A DNA stretch of 64,000 bases from CAWCUZ01 sp963798795 (GTDB lineage: Bacteria > Acidobacteriota > Vicinamibacteria > Vicinamibacterales > SCN-69-37): assembly GCA_963798795.1 (NCBI GenBank), contig CAWCUZ010000001.1, forward strand, positions 1,550,001 to 1,614,000, given 5' to 3'. Of this stretch, positions 44,661 to 53,007 are shown one piece after another; the first letter of the stretch is position 1, and each line of letters starts with the position of its first letter. The notes below the pieces were generated by a model. The model saw nothing but the letters and a program-made list of their open reading frames with translations, was not told the DNA's origin and ran no database searches. The position numbers and the translations under genes were made by a program.

Positions 44661-45362
44661 ATGACTCTGCCGTCAACGCTGCACAGCGGACCCGTCCAGG
44701 TGCCGATTGGCGACCGCCGACTGGATGGCGACCTCACGCTGCCGGCCGGCGCGACCGGCCTCGTGCTGTTCGCGCACGGGAGCGGCAGCGGCCGCAAGAG
44801 CCCACGCAACCGCTATGTCGCCGACGTGCTGGCGACCCGCGGCGGCTTCGCGACCCTGCTCATCGACCTGCTCACTCCCGCCGAGGAGGACGTGGACCGG
44901 CGAACCGCGCATCTGCGGTTCGACATCCCGCTGCTTGCGGCCCGTCTCGCCCTGATCATCGACTGGCTCCGGACGCAACCCGAGACCCGGCCGCTGCAGA
45001 TCGGCCTCTTCGGCGCCAGCACCGGCGGCGGCGCGGCGCTCGTGACCGCGGCCGACCGGCCGAACGACATTGCCGCGGTCGTCTCGCGCGGCGGCCGGCC
45101 GGATCTGGCGAACGGGGCGCTGGCGCGTGTCAAGGCGCCCACCCTGCTCGTCGTCGGCGCCCGCGACACGTCCGTGCTGAAGCTGAACCAGGACGCCAGG
45201 CAGCGGATGCCGGGCGACGTCGAGCTGGCGACCGTTCCCGGCGCCACGCATCTGTTCGAGGAGCCCGGCGCGCTGGAACGCGTCGCCGAGCTGGCGACGC
45301 AATTCTTTGAAAAGAAGTTGGTCGGCGGGGCACCTCTGGGGTCGGACGCGGGTCAGGCCTGA
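44661..45362 (+). CDS. Alpha/beta hydrolase (dienelactone hydrolase-like)
   Basis: 233 residues with GGAGG before the ATG at 44661. The fold is shown by LVLFAHGSGSGRKSPRNRYV (oxyanion side), the nucleophile elbow IGLFGASTGGGAALVTAADR (Ser in GxSxG), VGARDTSVLKLNQDA (acid) and VPGATHLFEEPGALERVAEL (His). It follows the PRTase/erythromycin-esterase fusion at a distance of 10 bases, a combination seen repeatedly, so the two probably work in the same unknown process. The last residues overlap the end of the convergent universal stress gene and the hairpin at 45337-45385. Confidence 0.9.
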   Translation: MTLPSTLHSGPVQVPIGDRRLDGDLTLPAGATGLVLFAHGSGSGRKSPRNRYVADVLATRGGFATLLIDLLTPAEEDVDRRTAHLRFDIPLLAARLALIIDWLRTQPETRPLQIGLFGASTGGGAALVTAADRPNDIAAVVSRGGRPDLANGALARVKAPTLLVVGARDTSVLKLNQDARQRMPGDVELATVPGATHLFEEPGALERVAELATQFFEKKLVGGAPLGSDAGQA

Positions 45363-45385
45363 GGTCGGCCCCGTGTCTGACCCCA
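45337..45385. terminator. Bidirectional hairpin between convergent genes
   Basis: Arms GGGGTCGGACGCGGG and CCCGTGTCTGACCCC pair over 15 positions with two mismatches, around a TCAGGCCTGA palindrome. It spans the stops of both convergent genes, which overlap by 10 bases. There is no T-run, so it may slow transcription from both sides rather than be a classical intrinsic terminator. Confidence 0.5.
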
Positions 45386-46276
45386 GGCCCGCACGGTGAG
45401 CACCGGCTGCCGCGCCAGTCGGATGACGCGGTGCGCCGTCGAGCCGAGCACGACGAGACTGGCGGCGTTGCGGCCGCGAAGGCCGAACACGATGAGGTCG
45501 GCACGGCGGGCATCGGCTGCCCGCAGGATTTCGTCCGCCGGCCGGCCGATGGCGACGACCTCTTCCGTGCGGCACTCGATGAGCGGAAGGACGGCCTCGC
45601 GAAGCCGTCGGGCGGCGTCGTGCTCCAGGCTGTGCTGCAGTTCGCGCATCGCCGGCGGCTGCAGCTCGCGGGATGGATCGCCGAACGGCCACTCCACCAC
45701 GTGCAGCGCGACGAGCGTGGCGCCGACGTCGCCCGAGAACGTGCAGGCGAACCGCACGCCGTCGGCCGCGGCGGCCGAAAAATCCGTCGCGGCCACGATG
45801 GTGCGGAACCCCACGCCCGGCGCGCCAATCGGGCCGGCCTCGTGCGGCGGAATGGTCAGCACCGGGCACGGCGCCTTGTGCAGGATCTTCTCGGTGACCG
45901 AGCCCAGCACCAGCCGCTCGAACCCGCTGCGGCCGTGCGTGCCCATCACGAGCAGGTCGGCGCGCAACTCCTCCGCCTCGCGCAGAATCTCGGGCACGAC
46001 CTGGCCTTCGACGAGCCGCGCGTCCACCGTTGGCGTGCCGGCGGCATCGCGCGCGAATCGTTCGAGATCGGTCTGCACGTCGTGGCGCGCCTCGGGCGTG
46101 AGGCAGTAGACCGGGGACGCCGTGCCTGGTACGGGCGGCATGGCGGTATCGACCACCTCGAGCACCCGCAGCCGTGCGTGGTAGCGGCTTGCCAGCGCCG
46201 CCGCGTACTCCAGGGCGCGCCGCGACATCGGCGAGCGATCGACCGGACAGAGGATGTTCGCAATGTTCGGCACGAC
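45353..46276 (-). CDS. Tandem universal stress protein (two UspA domains)
   Basis: 307 residues from the GTG at 46276 (VPNIANILCPVDRSPMSRRA). An upstream ATG at 46315 would overlap the next gene. Domain 1 ends with DLLVMGTHGRSGFERLVLGS, then VTEKILHKAPCPVLTI, which carries the ATP-binding G-x2-G-x9-G(S/T) pattern. Domain 2 starts FRTIVAATDFSAAAADGVRF and ends with DLIVFGLRGRNAASLVVLGS, then TAHRVIRLARQPVLTV. Two-domain Usp proteins bind adenine nucleotides and act in stress survival. The gene lies 16 bases behind a radical SAM gene on the same strand, so co-transcription is likely. Confidence 0.93.
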   Translation of the reverse strand, partial: VVPNIANILCPVDRSPMSRRALEYAAALASRYHARLRVLEVVDTAMPPVPGTASPVYCLTPEARHDVQTDLERFARDAAGTPTVDARLVEGQVVPEILREAEELRADLLVMGTHGRSGFERLVLGSVTEKILHKAPCPVLTIPPHEAGPIGAPGVGFRTIVAATDFSAAAADGVRFACTFSGDVGATLVALHVVEWPFGDPSRELQPPAMRELQHSLEHDAARRLREAVLPLIECRTEEVVAIGRPADEILRAADARRADLIVFGLRGRNAASLVVLGSTAHRVIRLARQPVLTVRAWGQTRGRPQA

Positions 46277-46292
46277 GCCCCTCTGCGGGCGA

Positions 46293-47558
46293 TTATGCCC
46301 GATGCGGGCGGACACGGTGCAGGAGGCTGCGCATCCACGGGCGCCGGGCGGCGCCCTTCGGTTTCATGCGGCGCGCGAAGATCGGGCGCGCCGCCCATTT
46401 CACCGTGCGCCGGTACGCCTCGTACGCATAGAACCCGCCGGTGTGCGCCGCCAGCATCGCGGCATCGTCCGGATTGACGACGATGCTGACTTCGATGTTC
46501 GGCGCGGCGCCAATCGGCAGCCAGTGCCGGCGGCACGCGTCGTAGACGTGCGTCATGACCCGGCGCATGTCCTCGTAGGATGGCGGCAACCAGTCCTCCA
46601 TGTCGCACCCGACCGTCGGCCGGAAGATGCACACCGTGGGAAACGCGCCCAGGTCGGTGATGTAGTCGATCGCCGCGAGCGTCTGCTCGATCGGCTCGAT
46701 GCCCGCGATGATCTCGCCCGACACCGCGCCGTGCGGCATGCGCTTGGCGCAGTACTCCATCGCGCGGAAGAACAGGTCCTGGCTGAGCATCCGCGCCTTG
46801 CCCGGACACACCCGCGCGAACCATTCGGGGTCGAACAGCTCCACGCAGAACGACACGTGATCCACCCCGGCGTCGATCAGCCGGTCGTAGTGGCTGAAGT
46901 CCTTCTCGGGCGCGAGCTGCACGCCGACGAGCAGCCCGACCTGTTCCTTGATGGCGCGGACGTACGGCTCGGTGAACGCGATGCCGCGCGACCCCTGGAA
47001 CCCGCCGTTCAGGTGCACGAAGGTGATGCCCGACTCGTCGCGCGCGGCCCGGCACGTCTCGACGACGTCCTCGATCGTCTTGTCGGCCGCTTCGGCCACG
47101 CCCACGTTCTGGCCGGTCGTGCAGAACTGGCAGTTGAGCGCCGGGTTGTAGTTCCAGAACGCGCACGTCATGTTGACGTAGATGCCGAGATACGTCCCCT
47201 GCAGCACGCCGACGCGGCTCATCGGCACGCCCGACGTCGTCGTCCGGCCGTACCAGGACGGCTCGGACGGCAGGCGGATCGGAAAACGCGTCGCCGTCCG
47301 CTCGTCGATGACGACGTAGCCTCGTCCGGGCGACCCGGCCAGGCGGTACGGAGACGAGGCGACGAACGGCTCGACGACCGGCACGTTCACCCAGACCTCG
47401 TCCTTCAGCCACGAGCCGGTCGGCAGCACGATCTCGAGTCCCGACCCCAGACCGGCGCGGGTGCGCGACACGCCGCGGGCTCCGTCGAGGGCCACCTCAT
47501 CCGGGACCCGCATGCCCTTGCAGAGCAGATCGATCTCCAGTTCGCACGCGTTGAACAT
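46293..47558 (-). CDS. Radical SAM protein with CX10CX2C cluster motif
   Basis: 421 residues from the ATG at 47558; an ATG at 47657 would add 33 low-complexity residues. The presumed [4Fe-4S] cysteines lie in CAFWNYNPALNCQFC, i.e. C-x10-C-x2-C instead of C-x3-C-x2-C. Downstream, FVHLNGGFQGSRGIAFTEPY, VGVQLAPEKDFSHYDRLIDA and VSGEIIAGIEPIEQTLAAID are the barrel strands of a radical SAM core related to biotin-synthase/MiaB-type folds. The N-terminal 140 residues and the basic C-terminus are not recognisable to me. The product is unknown; the universal stress gene follows. Confidence 0.83.
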   Translation of the reverse strand: MFNACELEIDLLCKGMRVPDEVALDGARGVSRTRAGLGSGLEIVLPTGSWLKDEVWVNVPVVEPFVASSPYRLAGSPGRGYVVIDERTATRFPIRLPSEPSWYGRTTTSGVPMSRVGVLQGTYLGIYVNMTCAFWNYNPALNCQFCTTGQNVGVAEAADKTIEDVVETCRAARDESGITFVHLNGGFQGSRGIAFTEPYVRAIKEQVGLLVGVQLAPEKDFSHYDRLIDAGVDHVSFCVELFDPEWFARVCPGKARMLSQDLFFRAMEYCAKRMPHGAVSGEIIAGIEPIEQTLAAIDYITDLGAFPTVCIFRPTVGCDMEDWLPPSYEDMRRVMTHVYDACRRHWLPIGAAPNIEVSIVVNPDDAAMLAAHTGGFYAYEAYRRTVKWAARPIFARRMKPKGAARRPWMRSLLHRVRPHRA

Positions 47559-47716
47559 GGCGGCGGTCGAGGATTCAAGAAGCAGGCCGGGCGGATTGGC
47601 GGGAAATGGCGCGTCGCGGCTCCGTGGCTCGTCGAGAATCCCGCGGTGGGTGGGCAAATCTCCGCATCCGAATCCGAATGGCGCGCGGGGGCTTCAGACC
47701 CCGGGGGGCGATCCGG

Positions 47717-47828
47717 GTCGGTTCAGAGGTACAGGGTTCAGAGGTTCGGTCCCGGGTTCGGAGTTCCGGGTTCGCGAACGGCTGAACCTCGAACCCGGAA
47801 CCGAACCTCTGAACCCTGAACCCTGAAC
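47717..47828. repeat. Long GGTTC/GAACC hairpin between radical SAM and DUF2520 genes
   Basis: The left half (GGTTCAGAGG, GGTTCGGTCCCGGGTTCGGA) and right half (GAACCCGGAACCGAACCTCT, GAACCCTGAACCCTGAAC) are nearly complementary, forming a hairpin of about 45 base pairs. It uses the same GGTTCCGGGTTCGGA words as the inverted repeats at 40105 and 40957. Confidence 0.85.
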
Positions 47829-47846
47829 GGTACAATCGCCAGAACC

Positions 47847-48584
47847 ATGTTCCATCGAGTCCAGGTCGTCGGCCGCGGCCGGGTGGGCGCGGCGCTGGCC
47901 GGCCGCCTCCACGAGCGCGGCATCGAGGTCGTCGACGGCACAGCCCGCATCGACCTCGTTCTCCTCTGCGTGCCGGACGCCGCGATTGCCGAGGTCGCGG
48001 TCGCCGTGCCCGTCGGCCCGTGGGTGGCCCACGTGAGCGGCGCGACGCCGCTCGCCGCGCTGGCCCCGCACGCGCGCCGCTTCGGCCTGCATCCCCTCCA
48101 GACGTTCACGCTCGCGCGCGGCGCGGAACAAATCGACGGCGCCTGGGCCGCCGTCACGGGCGAGTCTCCCGAAGCGCTCACCCGCGGCCGCTGGCTCGCG
48201 ACGACCCTCGGACTCGAGCCGTTCGATCTGCGCGACGACGCGCGTGCGCTGTACCACGCGGGCGCGGCAGTGGCGTCGAACTACCTCGTGACGCTCTACC
48301 GCACGGCCGCGCATCTCCTCTCGCTCGCCGGCGCGCCGGCCGAAGCGCTGGTTCCGCTGATGCGCCGCACGATCGAGAATGGTTTCGATCTCACCGGTCC
48401 CATCGCGCGCGGCGACGCGGCCACCGTGGCTGCGCATCGCTTGGCGCTTCGCTCACACGCGCCCGAACTGCTCGCGCTGTACGACGCGCTCGCGGACGCG
48501 ACCAGAGTAGATGGAGAGCCGGGTCTTCAGACCCGGCGTGATCAGCCGGGTCTGAAGAGCCGGCCCACCACCGGCGAACGATGA
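47847..48584 (+). CDS. Rossmann/DUF2520 protein in a pantothenate cluster
   Basis: 245 residues. RVQVVGRGRVGAALAGRLHE is an NAD(P)-binding strand-loop-helix. LVLLCVPDAAIAEVA and GLHPLQTFT follow, and the C-terminal helical part (ALYHAGAAVASNYLVTLYRT) fits DUF2520. The stop overlaps the panC start (ATGA). DUF2520 genes adjoin panC in other phyla too, and no panE is in view, so a ketopantoate-reductase-like role is a reasonable hypothesis. The last 20 residues (GEPGLQTRRDQPGLKSRP) are encoded by a dispersed palindrome and are probably not part of the fold. Confidence 0.82.
   Translation: MFHRVQVVGRGRVGAALAGRLHERGIEVVDGTARIDLVLLCVPDAAIAEVAVAVPVGPWVAHVSGATPLAALAPHARRFGLHPLQTFTLARGAEQIDGAWAAVTGESPEALTRGRWLATTLGLEPFDLRDDARALYHAGAAVASNYLVTLYRTAAHLLSLAGAPAEALVPLMRRTIENGFDLTGPIARGDAATVAAHRLALRSHAPELLALYDALADATRVDGEPGLQTRRDQPGLKSRPTTGER
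48510..48562. repeat. Dispersed palindrome pair inside the 3' end of the DUF2520 gene
   Basis: GCCGGGTCTTCAGACCCGGC is followed by TGATCA and a second, slightly imperfect copy GCCGGGTCTGAAGAGCCGGC. The repeat is translated in the DUF2520 frame. It belongs to the same family as 2740-2843 and 34554-34855. Confidence 0.85.
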
Positions 48585-49417
48585 TCACGATCCGGACCAT
48601 CGCTGAAATGCGCGCGGCCCTGGCGGCCCGCCGCCATGCGACCCTCGGCTTCGTGCCGACGATGGGCGCGCTGCACGCCGGACACGTGGCGCTGTTCGAC
48701 GCCGCGCGCCAGCAATCCGGCGTGGTCGTCGCGAGCGTATTCGTCAACCCGGCGCAGTTCGGCGACGCGGCCGACCTGGCGGTGTATCCACGGGCCGGTG
48801 CCCGCGATGCGGCCATCGCCGCCGACGCGGGGGTGAACGTGCTGTTCGTACCGGACGTCGACGAGATGTATCCGCCGGGATTCGCGACCTGGGTCGAGCC
48901 GCGGGGCGCCGCGCTCGGTCTCGAGGGCGCGTTCCGGCCAGGCCATTTCCGCGGCGTCGCCACCGTCTGTCTGAAGCTCTTCTCGATCGTTCAGCCGGAC
49001 GTCGCCTACTTCGGCCAGAAGGACGCGCAGCAGGTGGCCGTCATCCAGCAGCTCGCGCGCGACCTGGCGCTGCCGCTGGCCATTCGCGTCGTGCCGACGG
49101 TGCGCGATCCCGATGGCCTCGCGCTGTCGTCCCGGAACGCGCGGCTGTCGGCCGAGGAACGGCGGCGCGCGCTGGCGATCCCGTGCGCGCTCGAGGCCGG
49201 CGTGGCGGCCCACCGCCTCGGCGAGGACCCGGAAGCCGCCGCGCGCAAGGTCCTGGCCGGCGCCGACGTCGACGTCGAGTACGTCACGGTCGCCGCATGG
49301 GCCGACGCGCCGACGCTGGCGATTGCCGCCCGCGTGGGTGCCACCCGGCTCATCGACAACGCCGTGCTCGAGCTGGCGCCCGGCGACGGCGAGGCTTACT
49401 ATCGACGGGAGCGCTGA
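48581..49417 (+). CDS. panC: Pantothenate synthetase (pantoate-beta-alanine ligase)
   Basis: 278 residues, full length. The ATP-binding block GFVPTMGALHAGHVALFDAA (the HIGH-like HAGH), FVNPAQF, YFGQKDAQQVAVIQQL and LALSSRNARLSAEERRRA (KMSKS-like) are all in place. It joins pantoate to beta-alanine with ATP in the cytoplasm. It overlaps the DUF2520 gene by four bases, and panB follows after 104 bases on the same strand. panD is not in the window. Confidence 0.97.
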   Translation: MITIRTIAEMRAALAARRHATLGFVPTMGALHAGHVALFDAARQQSGVVVASVFVNPAQFGDAADLAVYPRAGARDAAIAADAGVNVLFVPDVDEMYPPGFATWVEPRGAALGLEGAFRPGHFRGVATVCLKLFSIVQPDVAYFGQKDAQQVAVIQQLARDLALPLAIRVVPTVRDPDGLALSSRNARLSAEERRRALAIPCALEAGVAAHRLGEDPEAAARKVLAGADVDVEYVTVAAWADAPTLAIAARVGATRLIDNAVLELAPGDGEAYYRRER

Positions 49418-49521
49418 AATGAGCACGGGGCTGTCCCCGAACGTCAGGGACTGACCCGGTGGCCGGGTCGGTGCGATCGGTCGGTGCGATCGGATCGACG
49501 TGAGCAACAGCGACGCGACTG

Positions 49522-50358
49522 ATGAGCAGCAACATGCACGGCAAGCTCACCCTCACCGATCTGGCCGCCATGAAGGCGGGCGGCCGCCGCATCGCCATGC
49601 TCACTGCGTACGACGCGCCCGGCGCGCGCCTCGCCGAGGCCGCCGGACTCGACGTCCTGCTCGTCGGCGACTCGGCCGCAATGACGGTGCTCGGCCACAC
49701 GTCGACGCTGCCGATCACCCTCGACGAGATGCTGCTCCTCACCCGCGCCGTCGCGCGGGGCGCGCAGCGGCCGCTCATCGTCTCGGACATGCCCTTCGGC
49801 TCGTTTCAGGTCTCGGATGCCGACACGGTCGCGAACGCCGTCCGCCTGATCAAGAATGGCGGCGCGGACGCCGTGAAACTCGAAGGCGCCGGGCCGATGC
49901 TGTCGCGCGTTCGCGCGCTCGGCGACGCCGGCATCCCCGTCATGGGCCACGTCGGCCTCACGCCGCAGTCGGCCACCCAGCTCGGCGGCTACCGGGCCCG
50001 GGGCCGCACGGCGCCCGAGGCGCACAAGCTCATGGACGACGCCGCGGCGCTGCAGGCGGCCGGGTGCTTTGCCGTCGTCCTCGAGGCGATGCCGGCGGCA
50101 GTGGCCGAGCGCATCACCGCGGCGCTGCGCGTGCCGACGATCGGCATCGGCGCCGGCGCCGGCTGCGACGGGCAGGTCCTCGTCTGGCACGACCTGCTCG
50201 GCCTCACCCCCGGCCACCTGCCGCGCTTCGTGAAGCAGTACGCGGACCTCGCGCACACGACCCTCGCCGCGCTCGAGGCGTACGTCGCCGACGTGCGCGC
50301 CGGACGCTTTCCCGAGGCCAAGCACGAATACGCGATGAAAGACGGCGAAGCGCTGTGA
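49522..50358 (+). CDS. panB: 3-methyl-2-oxobutanoate hydroxymethyltransferase (ketopantoate hydroxymethyltransferase)
   Basis: 278 residues. IAMLTAYDAPGARLAEAAGL, VGDSAAMTVLGHTSTLPITL (Mg2+-binding Asp in DS), VSDMPFGSF, NGGADAVKLEG and GHVGLTPQSATQLGGY are canonical. The catalytic Glu lies in AVVLEAMPAAVAERI, and IGIGAGAGCDGQVLVWHDLL closes the site. It makes ketopantoate from 2-oxoisovalerate and methylene-tetrahydrofolate. It acts one step before the predicted DUF2520 reductase and two before PanC. The gap upstream contains a GGTGCGATCGGT direct repeat but no separate gene. Confidence 0.97.
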   Translation: MSSNMHGKLTLTDLAAMKAGGRRIAMLTAYDAPGARLAEAAGLDVLLVGDSAAMTVLGHTSTLPITLDEMLLLTRAVARGAQRPLIVSDMPFGSFQVSDADTVANAVRLIKNGGADAVKLEGAGPMLSRVRALGDAGIPVMGHVGLTPQSATQLGGYRARGRTAPEAHKLMDDAAALQAAGCFAVVLEAMPAAVAERITAALRVPTIGIGAGAGCDGQVLVWHDLLGLTPGHLPRFVKQYADLAHTTLAALEAYVADVRAGRFPEAKHEYAMKDGEAL

Positions 50359-50396
50359 TGTGACGTGACGGAGCGCCGGGGCTTCAGACCCGGCTG

Positions 50397-52499
50397 CTAG
50401 GTCAGCGTCACCGGCAGCTTCGTGGCGACGGAGCCGAACGCGCGCGCGGCGCTGCCGATGGCGGGCGCCACGCACACGATGGGCGTTTCGCCGGCGCCGG
50501 CGGACGGCAGGTCCTTGCGGTCGAGCAGCACGACCTCGATGGGCGGGACGTCCTTGAAGCGCGGCACGCGGTACTGCGCCATCGTGCCGTTGAGGATCTG
50601 GCCGTCGGCGAACTCGACCGCTTCGAAGAGCGCGCCGCCGAGGCCCATGATCGCCGCGCCCTCCACCTGGTTGCGCAGGCCGTCGGGATTCACGATGGCG
50701 CCGCACTCGAACACCACGACGAGCCGCTCGACGGCGAATCCGTCCGGCGTCTTCGACAACTCCGCGGCCGTGGCGACGTAGCCGCCCTTTTCGAGGCCGC
50801 AGGCGATGCCGAGCGCCCGCCCCGTCGCCGGCGCCCGGGGCCAGCCCGCGTGTTCCGCCGCGGCGGTCAGCACCGCGCGCAGCCGGTCGTCGTCGATGTG
50901 CTTCAGCCGGAACTCGACGGCGTCGGCGCCCGCCGCGCGCGCCATCGCGTCCATGTGCATCTCGCGCGCGTAGTGATTGGCCGTCGCCGCGAGGCCGCGG
51001 TAGGAGCCCTGTCGCAGCGGCGAGTCCGACTGATGGAACGCCTCGCGCGTGTTCGCCACGACGTACGGCGTGTTCAGGCCGGAGCCGCCCGAGTTGTAGT
51101 TGTCGAACTCCCAAAACGTCAGCCGTCCGCCCCCGTCGATGCCGGCCGCGACGTCGATCACGCCGGCCGGGCGGAAGTAGCCCCACCAGAATTCCTCGGC
51201 GCGCGTGTAGACGAGCTTGACCGGTCGTCCCGCCGCCTTGGCGAGCCGCGCGGCTTCGACGGCGCACTCCCCCGTGTGCTTGCCGCCGTACCCGGACCCC
51301 ATGTCGGGAACGATGACCCGCACCTGATCCTCTGAGAGATGAAACGCGCTGGCCAGCTCGCCGCGCACGCCGAACGGCCGCTGCGTGCCGGTCCAGACGG
51401 TGAGCTTGCCGTCCGACCACTCGGCCACGGCCGAGCGCGGCTCGAGCGGCACGTGGGCGATGTACGGAATCTCATACGTCGCGTCGAGCGTGCGCGCCGA
51501 TTTCGCCCGCGCCGACGTCGTGTCGCCGTTCGCGCGCGGCGACGACCGCGACGCCGTCTTTCTGAGATGGTCGTACACGGTGTCGGACGACGGCAGGCCC
51601 GTCGGCATCTTCCAGCGGACGTTGAGGCCGCTCGCCGCCTGCCGGGCGACGCGCTCGTTCGGCGCGACGACGCCCAGGAACTCGCCGTCGCGGACCACGC
51701 TCACGCCCGCCATCCCGCGCGTCTTCGCGTCGTCGACCGACTGGATGGTGGCGCCGTAGGCCGCCGGCCGGACGATGCGGCCCATGAGCACGCCCTCGCG
51801 CTGCACGTCCGGCGTGTAGGCGTGCTGCCCGGTCACGATCTCGCGGCCGTTGACCTTGTGCGCGGGCCGGCCCCGGACGGTCCATTCAGACGCTGGCTCG
51901 ACCTCCACGCCGGCCGGGACGACGCCGGTCAGCTTCTGGCCGCGGGTCAGCTCGCCGTACGCGATCGATCGGCCGCCAACATCGACAATGTGACCATCCT
52001 TCGCGTGCAGGCCGGCCGCCGGAACCCGCCACTGCGCCGCGGCCTGCTCGATCAGCATCCGCCGCGCGGCGGCCGCCGCGCGCGCCAGCACCGGCGCCAT
52101 CGTCGGCGTGGTGCGCGAGCCGAACGTGCCCTGGTCGAACGGCGTGAGGTCGGTGTCCGCCATCTCCATCGTGATGGATGGCAGCGCGACTGCCAGCTCG
52201 TCGGCGACGGCCTGCGCCAGTGACGTGCGGATGTTCTGGCCGATCTCGACCTTGCCCGTGTAGACGGTGACGCGGCCGTCTTCGCCGACGTGCAGCCACG
52301 ACGCCAGTTCGCTCGTTGCCGCGCCCCGCCGCTGACCGCCGCGACCGGACTCCTGCGCGTCGACCGGCAGGGCCGCCACGACGATGAGTCCCCCGCCCAT
52401 CGCGGTGAACAGGCGCAGAAAGTCGCGCCGGTCCACTTCGAACCGGTAGCGCGCCGGCTCGGTCAACTCGTAGCGTTCTGGTTCGTAGTTGAAAGACAT
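50397..52499 (-). CDS. Molybdopterin-binding subunit of a xanthine/aldehyde dehydrogenase-family enzyme (IorB-like)
   Basis: 700 residues. VDRRDFLRLFTAMGGGLIVV is a Tat signal (RRDFLRLF) after a 22-residue extension, so the enzyme is exported folded. Two molybdopterin-binding halves follow: ASWLHVGEDGRVTVYTGKVE and GQNIRTSLAQAVADE, then GTQRPFGVRGELASAFHL, DMGSGYGGKHTGECAVEAAR and, near the end, GAGETPIVCVAPAIGSA with the catalytic Glu. The order (large subunit downstream of a small 2Fe-2S gene, no FAD subunit) is that of isoquinoline-oxidoreductase-type hydroxylases that pass electrons to cytochrome c. The substrate is not predictable. Confidence 0.93.
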   Translation of the reverse strand: MSFNYEPERYELTEPARYRFEVDRRDFLRLFTAMGGGLIVVAALPVDAQESGRGGQRRGAATSELASWLHVGEDGRVTVYTGKVEIGQNIRTSLAQAVADELAVALPSITMEMADTDLTPFDQGTFGSRTTPTMAPVLARAAAAARRMLIEQAAAQWRVPAAGLHAKDGHIVDVGGRSIAYGELTRGQKLTGVVPAGVEVEPASEWTVRGRPAHKVNGREIVTGQHAYTPDVQREGVLMGRIVRPAAYGATIQSVDDAKTRGMAGVSVVRDGEFLGVVAPNERVARQAASGLNVRWKMPTGLPSSDTVYDHLRKTASRSSPRANGDTTSARAKSARTLDATYEIPYIAHVPLEPRSAVAEWSDGKLTVWTGTQRPFGVRGELASAFHLSEDQVRVIVPDMGSGYGGKHTGECAVEAARLAKAAGRPVKLVYTRAEEFWWGYFRPAGVIDVAAGIDGGGRLTFWEFDNYNSGGSGLNTPYVVANTREAFHQSDSPLRQGSYRGLAATANHYAREMHMDAMARAAGADAVEFRLKHIDDDRLRAVLTAAAEHAGWPRAPATGRALGIACGLEKGGYVATAAELSKTPDGFAVERLVVVFECGAIVNPDGLRNQVEGAAIMGLGGALFEAVEFADGQILNGTMAQYRVPRFKDVPPIEVVLLDRKDLPSAGAGETPIVCVAPAIGSAARAFGSVATKLPVTLT

Positions 52500-52503
52500 G
52501 ATG

Positions 52504-52527
52504 AAGGCAGAAGGCAGAAGGCAGAAG
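52504..52527. repeat. GGCAGAA heptamer repeat between the two subunit genes
   Basis: Three exact AGGCAGA-type units fill the 28-base gap between the 2Fe-2S gene stop and the large-subunit start. This is the complement of the arrays at 2845 and 61185. Confidence 0.85.
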
Positions 52528-52998
52528 TCAGGGGCCCGATGTCGCGTTGCTGACCTTGCGAATCGCCGCGACGATTCTCGGAAACGTTCCGCATCGGCAG
52601 ACGTTGCGATCCATCACACGCGCAATGTCGGCCTCCGTCGGACTCGGATTGTTCTGGAGCAGGCTGATGGCCGCCATCACCATTCCCGGCGTGCAGTAGC
52701 CGCACTGGAAGGCCTCGGCGTCGAGAAACGCCTGCTGCACCGGGTGGAGCTTGCCGCGCACGGACACCGCTTCGATCGTCGTCACGCGCTTGCCGTTGAC
52801 GGCGCCGAGCCGCGTCACGCACGAGCGCGTCGCCTGCCCGTTGACGAGCACGGTGCACGCGCCGCAATACCCCTCGCCGCAGCCGAACTTGCTGCCGGTG
52901 AGGTTCAGCTCGTAGCGGAGGACGGAAAGCAGACTATCGCCGGGCTCACCGGAAACGTGGTGGGTCTGGCCGTTGACTTCGAAGACGAACTCGGCCAT
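52528..52998 (-). CDS. Two-cluster [2Fe-2S] subunit of the molybdenum hydroxylase
   Basis: 156 residues. The plant-type cluster ligands are Cys40, Cys45, Cys48 and Cys60 (FGCGEGYCGACTVLVNG). The second cluster ligands are Cys99, Cys102, Cys134 and Cys136 (FQCGYCTPG, NVCRCGTFPRI). This is the standard small subunit that relays electrons from the molybdopterin site. It lies upstream of the large subunit in the same operon. The small subunit itself has no Tat signal and would be co-exported with the large one. Confidence 0.96.
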   Translation of the reverse strand: MAEFVFEVNGQTHHVSGEPGDSLLSVLRYELNLTGSKFGCGEGYCGACTVLVNGQATRSCVTRLGAVNGKRVTTIEAVSVRGKLHPVQQAFLDAEAFQCGYCTPGMVMAAISLLQNNPSPTEADIARVMDRNVCRCGTFPRIVAAIRKVSNATSGP

Positions 52999-53007
52999 AC
53001 GGGCATC

